The notes under the pieces are model-generated. The model ran no database searches. It was given only the letters and a program-made list of their open reading frames with translations, and was not told the DNA's origin. This document shows, in pieces, positions 1 to 12,100 of a DNA stretch of 64,000 nt. Numbering within the stretch: position 1 is the first letter of the stretch; every line of letters starts with the position of its first letter. Source of the DNA: Manihot esculenta (taxonomy: Eukaryota > Streptophyta > Magnoliopsida > Malpighiales > Euphorbiaceae); NCBI RefSeq assembly GCF_001659605.2, contig NC_035167.2:2976001-3040000 (forward strand). The letters run 5' to 3'. Both the position numbers and the translations under genes were made by a program.

Positions 1-248
1 CTTCACAAAAGCCTTACTTGATCTTCACTTTAGGCTTTCCTTTATGTAGTTTTAGCCCATAGGTTTGATTAGGCTCCCTCAGCCTATGATTGCAAATGTT
101 GCACCAAATCTGTCCCATATGAGTTAAAGCACGCCCTAAATATATATGGATTATATGAATATGATTTTGAACTACTCTTGGATCCATTGGAATGATATAA
201 GTTTGCTCCACACCATTGTTAGAAATTTGTCCTATTGGATCCGTATCA
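1..248 (-). repeat. 3' LTR of non-autonomous LTR element A (cut by window edge)
   Basis: These bases repeat at 2863-3111, so they are the first 248 bp of a long terminal repeat read on the minus strand. The LTR begins TGATACGGATCC at 248. A purine tract (AAAGAAAGAGGGAA, minus strand, 249-262) lies directly upstream, as expected for a polypurine tract. The rest of this LTR lies left of the window. Confidence 0.8.
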
Positions 249-1390
249 TTCCCTCTTTCTTTAGAAAAGATTCGTCCTCGAATCTTGCTGATATTTATGT
301 CAAGAAGGAAATCTTTAGGCACCCATGTATCTTCAAAGACCTCCTTTTGAATAGGTGGAAATAGTATAAAACTTTCATCATGGATGTTTTCATCAACAAC
401 CTGCACATCAAGAACAAATGAACTAGACATAAAAATATTAGTCATAGAAAGATCATGTGGATGTGACCCATTCTCCTCTACAACTTCCAAAACAGTCTTA
501 TTCACCTCCTCCACCTCATCAATCATGTGCTCCCCATGTCCACCATCATTCACAACCTCTTCTATAAGTTCATTAATGGAATTTTCAATTTCAATCTCTA
601 TGGAAGTTGACATTGGAACTTTAGCCTCTTCTTTCTCCTTTTCTTTCTCCATCTTCTCTCCTTGAAGTAGTCTTGATTCTTTTCCAGCCTCGTTACCCTC
701 AAACTCACTCTTTTCTCTCATTTTTTCCACAGAACTCAAGCTCTCACTCTCCTTTGTAGCCAAGGCCGAAGCCTCCCTCTCCCTCTCCAGCATTTTTATG
801 TGATCGGCATATACCTCTTGAGGTGATAAAGGAGCGAGTATAAGCTTCTGTCCTTCATGAGTGAAGGAGTACTTGTTATTGAGCCCATCATGTTGCACCT
901 TTCTATCATATTGCCACGGCCTACCCAACAATATATGGCTTGCCCGCATAGGTACCACATCGCACAAGATCTCATCCTTATACCTACCAATAGAAAATGG
1001 TATAACCACCTGGCGTGTAACTCTGACCTCACCACAATCGTTTAACCATTGCAATCTGTATGGCTTAGGGTGTTTAATAGAAGCCAAGCCCAATTTCTCC
1101 ACCATATACACACTAGCCACATTTGCACAACTACCTCCATCAATAATGACAGTACACACTTTTCCATTAACCAAACACCTAGTGTGAAATATGTTTTCCC
1201 GTTGTTCCAGGCTTTCTTCCTTAACCTGCATATTCAGAGCACGCCTAGCAACAAGCATCTCACAATGTGCAGCAAGCAACACATTATTAACAAACACATC
1301 CGAATCATCACAGTCATTATTGCAATTATGAGTTCTTTGAGGTATTCTTGTAGAAGTGGACGCTGGTGAGACATTCTGATCTTTACTCAT
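14..1390 (-). CDS. Retropepsin-like ORF of element A (458 codons)
   Basis: This is the only sizeable ORF of element A. Residues about 70-190 resemble the gag-linked aspartic protease of plant Ty3/gypsy elements: a D-G-G-S active-site box near residue 84, then a GRPWQYDRK-type segment near residue 156. A long Glu/Lys-rich, probably disordered region follows (about 200-275), then an acidic tail. The last ~78 codons run into the 3' LTR. There is no zinc knuckle, reverse transcriptase, RNase H or integrase. A retropepsin normally has D-T/S-G, so D-G-G is a variant that occurs in plant gag-asp protease families. I infer a leftover of a larger polyprotein kept in a non-autonomous element. The ORF is uninterrupted, which suggests a fairly recent copy. 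Confidence 0.6.
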   Translation of the reverse strand: MSKDQNVSPASTSTRIPQRTHNCNNDCDDSDVFVNNVLLAAHCEMLVARRALNMQVKEESLEQRENIFHTRCLVNGKVCTVIIDGGSCANVASVYMVEKLGLASIKHPKPYRLQWLNDCGEVRVTRQVVIPFSIGRYKDEILCDVVPMRASHILLGRPWQYDRKVQHDGLNNKYSFTHEGQKLILAPLSPQEVYADHIKMLEREREASALATKESESLSSVEKMREKSEFEGNEAGKESRLLQGEKMEKEKEKEEAKVPMSTSIEIEIENSINELIEEVVNDGGHGEHMIDEVEEVNKTVLEVVEENGSHPHDLSMTNIFMSSSFVLDVQVVDENIHDESFILFPPIQKEVFEDTWVPKDFLLDINISKIRGRIFSKERGNDTDPIGQISNNGVEQTYIIPMDPRVVQNHIHIIHIYLGRALTHMGQIWCNICNHRLREPNQTYGLKLHKGKPKVKIK

Positions 1391-2312
1391 CCTACCTTAA
1401 ATCAACAAAGAACAAAGAGAACTAGCAAATATTGTGTTAGAAAAGAAAGAACTCAAGTGTTTGCACACTTACCACTCTTTTGCTGATTCTTCAATTGCAC
1501 TTCAGAAACTAAGGTCAACCAACTAACCACAAGGTGCGTTTAATGAAACAAAAAAAAAAAAAGAAAACCTAAAGAAAGAACGAAGAGCGCAAAAACTAGA
1601 AAGAAGACACTGACAATTTGGAAAGTAACACACGAACTAGGTTTTGTGCTACTTGAAAATATCACCTAGAGTATAGACCCAAGCAAACAATACTCCAGCA
1701 ATGTCAAGGAAGCAAAAGCAAGTTTAAATCAAAAAAGAAACTTTGAATTCAAATAAAAACGAACCTGGACAAAAGTTTGAAATTAATTCACTTCAAAGCA
1801 AATTAAATATGGATCTAATTAAATCTACCCAAAAAGGAAAGTATCAAAACACTGCAAATAGAATCAGAAAAAAAAAATGTAAATTTCTGTCAGATCAGAG
1901 ACATGGACGAAAATTCTGGTGTTAAAAGAAGGGATTGACATCAAATCAATGTAGATGCAATTGCCTTAAATGTGCACTTTAGGCAATAGGCAGAATTTCT
2001 TTTATCTCATAATCTGGATTCAACCCAATTCAAAATTCAAAATTCAAAATTAATTCCTATAATTTACTGCAATCAATTGAAATAGGTAAGGCAATATTGA
2101 CGAAAAAGGAAGTATATCACAATTTCGGCCAGATCAAGGTAAATAAGGCAAAGGCGATTTTTTTTTTTTTTTTTTTTTAGATTAATAATCAAGAAGGTGC
2201 AGCCATGGATACACAAGCTTTCACCGGATAGAACAAGGAAGAAAAGGAAAACTCAAAAACCCTAGATCCTAAGATAAATCAGAATTTACCTCACTTTGGC
2301 TCTGATACCAAC
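249..2312 (-). mobile_element. Internal region of element A, non-autonomous LTR retrotransposon
   Basis: The internal region is only about 2.06 kb. It contains the protease-like ORF and, from 1391 to 2298, AT-rich non-coding DNA with an 18-T run at 2159-2178. At 2299-2310 the minus strand reads TGGTATCAGAGC, the classic primer-binding site complementary to initiator Met-tRNA, 2 nt inside the 5' LTR. With LTRs, PBS and PPT present but no pol, this fits a LARD-like element that depends on enzymes supplied by another element. Confidence 0.75.
2299..2310 (-). promoter_or_regulatory. Primer-binding site (tRNA-iMet type) of element A
   Basis: The minus strand reads TGGTATCAGAGC, separated by two bases from the LTR end (CGCGTCA). 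This fixes the orientation and the inner boundary of the 5' LTR. Confidence 0.85.
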
Positions 2313-3111
2313 TGACGCGGAACCCTATGGCACAAGCCTCAAACTCACACGCACAAGTAGATACGGAATCCAAAGATCTGATAAACCCACCTCCTATGGC
2401 ACCCCAAACTTAGAGAAGCTGAAACACCAATGATCGAAGGATTTAGATGAGAATCCGACAAACGCCACAACAAATAGTTGATAAGTTAGCCAAGATTCCT
2501 GGTGCAATTGATGAAAGCAAATCCTCACTCTCACTCAAAGCAATACACGCCAAAGGCATGAAAGAAATTCTGAAAAGTTTGATTAAAAGCTACCTCTTAC
2601 AATTGTTTCTTATCCTTATATAGTAAGGAGAAAAAGAAATAAAACCCTAAGACACTCTTCTTGGGCCTGACTTAAACACATAAGACCCAAGTCCAATCAC
2701 ACACTAAAATAACATATAAGTATTAAAATATAAGCCCACAACATGGCCCAACACTCTTAAACTTAAAAGATAAAATATGGCCAGAATACAAGCCCAAACA
2801 AAACTAAAATAAAACAAGTGTTTAAATAATAAAACTTGCAAGCCCATCATAACAAAGTTGAATCTTCACAAAAGCCTTACTTGATCTTCACTTTAGGCTT
2901 TCCTTTATGTAGTTTTAGCCCATAGGTTTGATTAGGCTCCCTCAGCCTATGATTGCAAACGTTGCACCAAATCTGTCCCATATGAGTTAAAGCACGCCCT
3001 AAATATATATGGATTATATGAATATGATTTTGAACTACTCTTGGATCCATTGGAATGATATAAGTTTGCTCCACACCATTGTTAGAAATTTGTCCTATTG
3101 GATCCGTATCA
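2313..3111 (-). repeat. 5' LTR of element A (799 bp)
   Basis: On the minus strand the LTR runs from TGATACGG (3111) to CGCGTCA (2313), with TG/CA termini. Its first 248 bp match 248-1 with only a base or so different, so the insertion is recent. The outer side joins gypsy B gag sequence at about 3112. The same gag continues without interruption in the second copy at about 49415, so element A interrupted gypsy B. Confidence 0.8.
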
Positions 3112-3658
3112 TTATAAGAGTAGCGATTTTCACTTTGGCAGATGCCATTGAGATGGCAAAAAGGCAAAAGAACGTGTTGATTGGCAGCCTCGATATCAAT
3201 ATAACTAGAATTTTAATTACAGAAATCTTGGTTTGACAGGAACTCAGTAGTATAGAGGCAATTACAGCGGGCAGCCTTCTAAGGTTGTAAATTCTAGCAA
3301 TCCTCATAATACTATGGAAGAAAGGAGAGACAGTAAGGAAAAAGCAGCTGCCACTACAGCAGACAAAGGAGGCAAAACTAATCCTTATAAAAAACCAATG
3401 GGAGACATATGTTACCGCTGCAAGCAACCTAGTCATCGATCGAATAATTATCTAGAACGCAGAAGAGTTAATAATGATCGCCGACAGGTTGATGTGGTTG
3501 AGCAGATGGTTGAATATGAGGAGGAAGTGAATGACGACGATGGATCTATTGCTGGTTCTGAAGATGGAGAGGTCACCTATGTGGTGATGAAAATCTTATG
3601 CTCGACGAAACAGGAGGATGAAACGCAAAGGAGGAAAGTTTTCCAGGCAAAGTGTTGA
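3112..3658 (+). pseudogene. Gypsy B copy 1 gag C-terminus with degenerate zinc knuckle
   Basis: The stretch at 3120-3190 matches the end of the gag domain in copy 2 (49420-49490). At about 3410-3460 a CCHC-type zinc knuckle is recognisable (C-Y-R-C then H), but the final Cys is Tyr, so metal binding is probably lost. An acidic linker (EYEEEVNDDDG) follows, and a stop occurs at 3656. Copy 2 lacks about 3207-3690 of this region. Confidence 0.7.
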
Positions 3659-5215
3659 ATGGGAGAAGTGATTTGCAGGCTAATTATAAATAGCTGCAGT
3701 TGTGAGAATCTGATAGCTAAGTAATTGGTGGAGAAATTGCAGTTGCCTATACAACCTTGCCCTTCGCCATATAAAGTTGGATGGATTAAGGAAGATCCAA
3801 CAATTGAAGTCAACAGAATCTACAGCGTGCCCATCTCAATCGGTAAATCTTACATTGAACTTGTTAATTGTGATGTTGTGAATATGGATTGCTGTGGAAT
3901 TTTGTTAGGTCGTTCTTGGCAGTTCAATGTTGATGCTTTGCATAAGGGGAAGGAGAATTCATACATGTTCACATGGAATCAAAATAAGATTATTATTTTG
4001 CCTTCCAATTCTATGAAACATTCTAAAGCGGAAGGGAAGAATGTTGTTGCTGTTTCCACGGGAGTGTAAAGGCTATCAGGCACAAGTGAGAAATCTGGAG
4101 GCACTGGCTTTATTGGTAAGAGCAACAGGTGCAGCGGAGGATGCACCATCTTTACCATTACCCGTTAAAGAACTGTTGAAGGAGTTTCTTAGGATAGTGG
4201 AGAAATCCTCTAAGCTTCCACCTTTACAAGATATTCAACATCAGATTGATCTTATTCCTAGATCAAATTATCGAATCTGTCTCATTACAAGATGAGTCTA
4301 AAAGAGAGTGAAATACTCCAAGAACAAGTAGAAGAGTTATTGAAGAAGGAGCATATTCGAGAGAGCATTAGCCCCTGCGGAGTCCCTGCCTTATTAGTCC
4401 CAAAGAAAGATGAAACTTGGAGAATGTGCGTGGATAGTAGAGCCATCAACAAAATTATAGTTCAATATCGATTTCCTATTCCGCGGCTGGATAACATATT
4501 GGATCAGCTATCAGGGTCCAAATTCTTCTCTAAGATCGACCTTAAAAGTGGCTATCACCAAATTAAGATTAAGGAGGGAGATGAATGGAAGACAGCCTTC
4601 AAGACTAAGGAAGGCTTGTACGAGTGGCTCGTTATACCATTCGGTATGATGAATGCACCCAACATGTTCATGCGACTTATAAACCAGGTTTTGCATCCTT
4701 TATTACGCAAATTTATGGTTGTTTATTTTGATGACATCTTGACTTTTAGTCATAGCGAAGAAGAACATTTATAGCACATTCGTCAAGTCATGACAGCCTT
4801 GTAAAAAAGTGAGCTGGTCATTAATTTAAAAAAATACATCTATATGACAGAGCACATTCTATTTTTAAGATTTGTTGTTAGCGCAGAAGAGATACATGTT
4901 GATGAGAAGAAGATAGAAGCAATACAGAATTGGCCCATCCCCAAAACTATTTTAGAAGTTTGCGGCTTCCATGGACTTGCTACTTTCTATCAGCGGTTTA
5001 TCAGAAATTTCAGCAGCATCGCTGCCCCTATCACAGATTATTTGAAGAAAGAGAGAGTGCAGAAATTTGCTTGGACTGACACTGCCAACAAGAGTTTTGA
5101 AGAGATTAAAGATAAACTTACTTATGCCCCTATTCTTGCTCTACCATATTTTGATAAAATGTTTGAGGTTAAATGTAATGCTTGTGGAATTGGGATTGAC
5201 GGAGTGTTGTCATAG
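3659..5215 (+). pseudogene. Gypsy B copy 1 protease and reverse transcriptase (broken)
   Basis: Protease remnant: a segment related to element A's protease ends in GILLGRSWQF at about 3895-3925. Reverse transcriptase: CVDSRAINK, a [11 protein letters not shown] motif, then the catalytic YFDDIL at about 4725-4742. The connection domain and the start of RNase H run to a stop at 5213-5215. Further stops lie at 3721, 4067, 4293 and 4772, and there are frame changes near 4041 and 4292. It cannot encode a functional polyprotein. Confidence 0.85.
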
Positions 5216-6758
5216 TCTAATAGGTCTATTACCTTATTTAGTATGAAATTGAATGAAACTAGGAAAAAGTGGTTTATTTATGAGTATGAGTTATATGCAG
5301 TATTCCGGACTTTTGATGGGGCGATAGTTTATTATCTACACAGATTATCAATCTTTGATTCGCTTTAAAACTCAAAAATATGTGAATAAGATGCATGCTT
5401 GATGGGAAGCTTATTTTGGAGTCTTTCATTATGTCATAAAAAAAGGACTGGCCATAGTAATAAGGTAGCAGACATTTTGAGTAGGAGGGCTGCCCTGTTG
5501 ATTACAGTTAATCAGGAGGTTGTGGGTTTTAAATTTCTAAAGGACTTGTATATTATAGATGATGATTTTACTGATATATGGGCTAAAGTCCAAGCTCACC
5601 AGCCTGCTGATGGGTTTTTAATACATGATGGCTTTCTTTTTAAAGAGAATAGGTTATGCATTCCTCAATCTACTCTACGGAAAAAACTTATTCGAGATGT
5701 CCATAGAAGAGGTTTGAGTGGTCATTTGAATCGTGATAAGACTATTGCTGGTTTGGAGGAGCGTTTTTACTGGCCACAATTGAAAAATGATAGAGGTTGG
5801 ATGGTCCAGAAGTGCCAAGTTTGTCAAACTCAGAAGGGTCATTCACATAATACGGGCTTATACACTCCACTGCCTATTCCAGAATAACCTTGGGAGGACT
5901 TGTCTATGGATTTTATTCTTGGTCTTTCACGTACTCATATGGATCTGATTCCATTTTTGTTGTTGTTGACAGATTCTCCAAAATTGCACATTTTATTCAT
6001 TGCAAGAAAACTAATGATGCTTTTTATGTTGCAAAAATGTTTTTCCAGAAGGTTGTTCGCTTACATGGCATTCCAAAGACCATTATTTCTGAAAGAGACG
6101 TGAAGATTCTAGCTCACTTTTTGGTGACTTTATGAAAATATTTTGGAACTGAGTTTCGATACAGCAGTGCTGCCTATCCCCAAACTGATGGTGAAACTAA
6201 AGTGGTGAACTGCACTCTTGGCAACCTTCTGTGCTGCATCTGCAATGATAAGAAAACTGCTTGAGATCTTACTCTTGCTCAAGTAGAATTTGCTTACAAC
6301 AATTTTACCCACAGCTCTACAAAGATGTCGCCCTTTGCAGTTGTGTACAGGAAAATTTCAGCGCATATAATTGCTCTTATTGCCCTTTCTACAGGTTCTC
6401 CCAATAGTGTTGCACTTGGCAAAATAGCATGTGGACGTTTTCAAATAGGTACGACAATACCTTACAGAAGCCAATTACAAGTATAAAGTTACATCAAATA
6501 AATATAGGCGTTTCAAATCCTTCAATGTCGGCAATCAAGTTATAGTGTATTTACGCAAGAAACATGGTAGAGGACAGAAAAAGTTTGACCCAAAGAAGAT
6601 TGGTCAATTCCGAATCATTCAGAAAATTAATAACAATGCCTATGTTCTTGATATCCCAAATAAGATGAAATTTTTAAGACGTTTAACGTGGCGGATCTAT
6701 TTTAGTACTACCCTGCGGATGACAACTCGAGGTCGAGTTCTTTATAAATGGAAGGGAA
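5216..6758 (+). pseudogene. Gypsy B copy 1 RNase H and integrase (broken)
   Basis: RNase H remnant: the FTDH-equivalent segment near 5325-5345 is damaged and about 24 bp shorter than in copy 2 (61080-61140). Integrase: the zinc-binding HHCC region is visible at about 5700-5830 (C-Q-V-C at the end), then the DDE core with DFILG near 5910 and an altered [11 protein letters not shown] segment near 6090. A short C-terminal part follows at 6545-6775, and it runs into the LTR. Frameshifts occur near 5885 and 6130. Confidence 0.8.
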
Positions 6759-7168
6759 TGATACATAGCAATTAGTTTTGGACTTTATGGCAGACTTGGA
6801 CCAGATCTAACTTTTGCTGCCGACGTCCAATGGAGACTCACGATAGCTTTTTGGAAAGAAAATTTCGAGATGCACGACTTTCAAAAGTGTGACAAGAGTC
6901 ATAGGTCTGTCACAAAGTTTGAGGCGAAAATTTCACCATTTAGAGATCAATTTTCCATTTTGATTTTTTTTTTCAGATTTTATTTATAATTTTTCATATT
7001 AGAGTTTTTCTATTATAAGTAGTCTTTTCTTGACTATTTTAAGATACTTTTCAATTTTTTAAGAATCTCAATAAGAGTTTTCGCTTTCTAATCTCTTATT
7101 TTTATTGTTTCGTCTTAATTAAATATTACTGGTTAAGATTACTGACCGAATCTAATAAGTCCTATACG
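6759..7168 (+). repeat. 3' LTR of gypsy B copy 1 (about 410 bp)
   Basis: The LTR starts TGATACATAGC directly after a purine tract (GAAGGGAA, 6751-6758). The right end is placed by comparison with the related LTR at 29825-30239 and with copy 2 (62559-62966). Compared with copy 2 there are roughly 25-30 differences over 410 bp by eye, mostly transitions. Confidence 0.75.
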
Positions 7169-10100
7169 AAAAATAAAACTTAATTTACTTCTCAACCAAT
7201 ATTAAGTATGTTATAGAAGTGAATTAAGACAATTTTATGGAATGAAATTTAGGGAATTATTTTTTTTTATAAGTAAAAAATTATTAAAAAGATAAAGGAT
7301 CCATGAAAAATACAGCATAGCCATAGAAAAACTGACCCAACCCATATACTCATATACCATGATTATACGGTTTTTTTAAATTAATAATTATTTTAAGATT
7401 CGAATATAATTAATAAAAATTTGAAATTACATAATTAAATTAATTATTTTATAATATAAGATAGACTCCTAAAAAATATTAAAAATATATTTTTTAAAAA
7501 AATTATTTTATATTATATTGCAATAATATGAAAATAACATGACATTTAATGAGTGAATTAATATTTTTTTAGCAATTAAATAAATTTATAAAAACTTAAA
7601 AATTTAAATTTAAATTATTTATTTTTTTACAATTATCTCAAAATAAAAATTGAAGTATTACTTTTTTTTAATGACGGTATCTGATATCGTAATTAATGAA
7701 GACTACAATTTTTTTTGTCAATAATTAATGAATTATACCTTTGGAGATTGAGAGACATACATGTTTAATGCTTGGTTTGTGAATGTGGAAATGTTTCCTT
7801 TTTATAAGAAAATGTGCAAAATGTTCCAACTTAATTTAGAAAGTTCGGTGAGAGATGGGCTGAAATTGTGTGATGTGAGCACTGCACACCGCTTTTGTCA
7901 TTTTCACTACTGAACTTTTTATTAAAAGCTGCTAGTGCAATTAATCATCTAAACAGTATAATTTTTTTAAAAAAAAAGAAAGTTTATTTATAACTAATAA
8001 AATAAATATAAAATTACTATTTAATTTTTATAATAAATTCATTTTTCCATTAATTATTTTATTATTTAATTTTTATAATTTTAAAAAATTTATTAGTTAA
8101 TTTTTTAAAATTTTAAAATATTTACTAATTAACCCTTCATATTAAAAGTATTTTAATTTTTTTATAATACTTAATGATTAAAATTAATAAAAAAATTAAT
8201 TAATAAATTTTTTAAAATATAAAAAATGTTTTAATATATTTTTTAAAATTAAAAATTAACTAATGAATTTTTTTATATTATAAAAATTCAATAATAATTT
8301 TTTTAAAAATAAATATAAAAAATTAAACAAAAATCTCAAAATAACTATTTTTTTATTTTTAATTTTAATTATATTTCTTTTTTAAGACAATTTATTTTAA
8401 TATTATCCATAAAAATTATATAATTTTTAGATTATCTACATTAGTATATATAATTTTTAAATTTTGTTTGAATTTGACATCGCTTATATATTTATATAAT
8501 ATATAGATATATAGTCGGTGTGCTCAAACTAATTATATGTAAAAATAAAAGGGTTAATCTTAAAACTCTAATTATATTTAAAATTTTGTTAGAATAATTC
8601 TTTATCAAGAGTTTAGAATTCTTGCTTTACTTAGGGATATTTTTTTTCTCTAAACACAATTTTTGCTAACAATGAAAAATTATGACGTTATTTTAGATTT
8701 TTTTTTTATCTTTACGTCCATTAAAACATTTTTTATCAATTTTTATTAGAAAAATAGATGAAATCGAATAATTTGATTAGTAAATAATAATATATTATTT
8801 TTAATAATATACAAATTAAATTATAATTTAAATTTAAATATTTTAATTTAATTTTATAATATTAAAAATAAAATGTAAAAAATAAAAATTCAACCGAATA
8901 AATTTAAATTAAATTAGACAGATTTGATTTAAATCGGTTTTATGTAAAATTAATTTGATTTGATTTTTACGATAAGCTCATTGCGAAAATAATTATTTGA
9001 AAATAAAAATTAAATTGAATTGAGAAAATAAAATTATGAATAAAACTTTTAAATTAATTTAATTCGATTGATTTTTTCGATTTAATTTGAATACCGCTCA
9101 CCTTGATATATATAGTTAATTTTTTTTATTTTATTGAACTTAATACTTCTTTTTATTGAAAATTAAGTTATATAAAATATTTTTAAAAATTAAAATTTTA
9201 TTATTATTTTATAGAGATGAATTTTAATTTCTATATAAAAAAGTCATTGATTTGAATTAAATAAAAATTCTGTTTATAAAATATTGAGGTAGATTGAATA
9301 CTTGTTAAGTGAATTAGATTTAATAATTTAAAATTTAAGAGAACATAAATTACACATAAAAAATTAAAAAAAATTAAAGTTTAGCATCAAAATTTTAAGT
9401 TGCTAATAAATAAATAAAATTTATTTCCTATGATCCATATAAAAAGCAAAAAGAATTTGTGATTTCATATCATTAATTAATTGTTTAACCAAATTAAACC
9501 ATTATATTAGTTTCTTATTTGGTTTACTCTTAGATTATAGTATATACTTTATTTTTATTTTAAATGTAATATACTATAATTCTTAATAATAGATAAAATT
9601 AAAGTTTTATTAGTTTTAATTATTTTAAATTTTAATCAACTCTAAAGGTAATATTTTTAGTTTTAAAAAATTAATATTTTTAGTTTATTTTTTTAAAAAA
9701 ATAATGTTACATAACATATTAAAATCATTGTTCTAATTTTTGTTATATAAGGTGACAAAAAACATTTTTTTAATTTTTCAATCAATTATTATACAAATCA
9801 ATTTAAAATTAGAAATTGTGTTTTCAGTTTATTTTTAAAAAATATTTAATATGATATCACATATCAAAATCATTATTTTCTTAAATATGGATGTAAAAAA
9901 AGTGAGTAAGATATTCAATTTTAATTTGTTAAAATTTTTTCAAGCTCGATCTCACTCCTATCGAATTCAAACTAAATATTAATAAATTCAGATTTGATTT
10001 ATTTAGTAAATGAGTTAGCTAAGCCAAAATTTTATCGAGTCTAATTTTAAATTATTCACAAATAATTTAATTTATTAATGACTACAATAAATTTTAATTA

Positions 10101-11270
10101 AATAAATATGTATACAAATCAGCTTGTAAAATTATAAAAAATAAATTCATAAATTTTAATTAGTCGAATTTTTGCTAGCCCTAAAAGTGTAGTAAAACTA
10201 AGCAAAACTAGAAGGATAAAGCTTCACCATGAAAGTTTATGAAGACTTCAGTTTAAGCTCAATTCTTTTATCACATTGAGTTCAACCTATTTAATACATT
10301 TATTCACGAACCTATTAAACGAGTCAATTTGCGAGTCTGTTCATAAATTTAAAAATGAGTCGAGTTCATGAATTTTAAAAATACTACAAAATTTAAATTT
10401 AACTCATTTATTAAATGAGTTTAAAAATTAAGTTCAAGTTTGATTTATTTAAAGTTGAATTGAGCTAAATCAAATTTTTATTGAGTCGAATCAAGTTATT
10501 CCAATTATTTACACCTCTATTTTTAAACAATTTAATATTTTTACAAATAGATACTCCTAATTTACAATATATCAAGTTATTAGTCATATAAAGAGCACAA
10601 CATTGCCCTTGTTATAAATATATATGATAGAGTTTACATAACATATGGTAAATTCATTTTATAATTAAATTTATCAATTAATAAAAAAATATATAAAAAT
10701 TATATTAACATCAAAATTTTCTACCATTTTTAATCATATCACATAATTTAAAATTTAACATATTGAATTATAATATTTTAATTAATTAATATTATAAATC
10801 ACTTAAATTTAATGCAAGAGATACCATTAAAAAATCATTCATGTACTTTAACATAATTTGTTTTTCAGCCTTAATAATCATTTTAAATTTATAAAAAAAC
10901 GTATAATACTAACATAATTTCATTAATTCATATTAAAAAAAATAATGTCATCTGGTTTATTAGAATAATTTTTTAGTTTGATGAAATTAAAAGTCATTAA
11001 TACATAATTAAAAGGAAAAATTTAAATCTCTATTATGATTTCATTTGCAAAAGAATTTTTATTTACTATGTACGATTTCATTATTGAACAAATAAGATAA
11101 TATATAGGACAATATTCTCTTACAAATTAATTTATATTTTATTATACAATAAATAATGTTTATATTTTATAGTATAGAAGAAAGAAAAACTCGTATATAT
11201 TTCTTGCCTTGTGTTAACTTATATATACAAAAGCGAAAACTATTAGAATGATCTAGAGCTTTTTCTCAAC
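7169..11270. other. AT-rich intergenic DNA with an inverted copy of linamarase-upstream sequence
   Basis: I see no gene here. 7169-8203 is nearly identical to 62967-64000. Blocks at about 7780-7940, 9180-9500 and 9500-9885, read on the minus strand, match the DNA upstream of gene 1 (about 17700-17860, 16620-16920, 16140-16620) and of gene 2 (about 43030-43165, 41500-41830, 40250-40700). The region is therefore partly a reversed, diverged copy of linamarase 5' flank. Confidence 0.6.
9889..10524. mobile_element. Probable MITE (short inverted ends ATGTAAA / TTTACA)
   Basis: The inverted-repeat homology of the surrounding DNA stops at about 9885 and this block begins. It carries repeated GAGTC/AGCTCGA-type words in both directions. 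Its outer ends are roughly inverted (GGATGTAAA near 9889, TTTACACCTC near 10508). The layout resembles hAT-type MITEs common in dicots, but I could not confirm a target-site duplication. Confidence 0.35.
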
Positions 11271-11274
11271 AGTA
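11271..11274. repeat. Candidate target-site duplication AGTA, left of copia
   Basis: AGTA precedes the left LTR end (TGCTAACTAC) and also follows the right LTR end at 16007-16010. Four bases match; copia duplications are usually 5 bp, so one base may have mutated. Confidence 0.45.
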
Positions 11275-11518
11275 TGCTAACTACTTTCATAACTAATTAC
11301 TCATTTTCCTTTCGTAATCTATTGCATATGGAATGCATAAATTTTCAGTTCGGCATCAGTTCGGTGTTTTCCAATTCAACATCAGTTTGGTATTTTTCAG
11401 TTGGCATCGCCTTGGGAAAGAGATGATAGAGCTCGTCCCTGTGCATTTCCTTCTATGCACCATTTCATGAATCCATACCTGTTGCGCTATATTTTGTTTA
11501 CTAGTCGTTATTCTTTCA
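11275..11518 (-). repeat. Copia 3' LTR
   Basis: On the minus strand it begins TGAAAGAATAA at 11518 and ends near 11275. A polypurine tract (AAGGGGGA, minus strand, 11519-11526) lies directly upstream. It matches 15732-16006. Confidence 0.75.
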
Positions 11519-11589
11519 TCCCCCTTAAGCTGAGAATGGGATATTGAAACCATTCTAACTTGGAGATGAAGGTAGAGAACAGAGGAGAT

Positions 11590-12100
11590 TTGAGGCACTT
11601 AGTGAAAATATTTGCCAGCTAAAGGCGAGAAGGTAAATGAAGTGGTTGAATGAAGCCTTTGCTGGTTTGATCATGAATAAGATGACAGTCTCCATTCATA
11701 AAAGATCGGGTTTACTACTATGTGTAGGGCTGCCTTATTGTCACAGTATAGTGGTATTGGTGTGCGAAGGTGGAGAGAAAAAGTGCGTAGGAAATAGCTG
11801 AGCCATTGTAACTCAAAGACAATGGAGGCCATACTTCTATATTCGGCTTCAACAGAGGAGTAGTGCTTTGTTTTTTTGTTTTCCATGAAATGAGAGCTTG
11901 CCCTCTGATTATACAAAAACTGAAAAATGGATCGGCGAGTATCAGTATAAGATGCCCAGTTAGCATCATAGTATGCATGAAGGTTAAGTGATGTCTGAGA
12001 TGGATAAAACAGGCCTCACTGAGTGGTGCCTTTGAGATAGCGTAGCACATGTGTTGCAACATCCCAGTGTGTTTGACATGATTCATGTATAAATTGGCTT
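11590..12100 (-). pseudogene. Copia RNase H remnant
   Basis: Two overlapping frames are needed. One carries the copia RNase H core (SSVEAEYR near 11840, then LYCDNKAALHI near 11735); the other carries the upstream part. The catalytic Glu and Asp positions are visible but the frame is shifted near 11890. No product is expected. Confidence 0.75.

Larger units (their letters stand above)
3112..7168 (+). mobile_element. Ty3/gypsy element B, copy 1 (decayed; 5' part cut by element A)
   Basis: Gag remnant, protease, reverse transcriptase, RNase H and integrase follow in gypsy order (integrase after RNase H) and end in a 3' LTR at 6759. Stops and frameshifts break every region. The 5' part of gag and the 5' LTR must lie left of element A, outside the window. 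The second copy is at 49027-62966. Confidence 0.85.
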
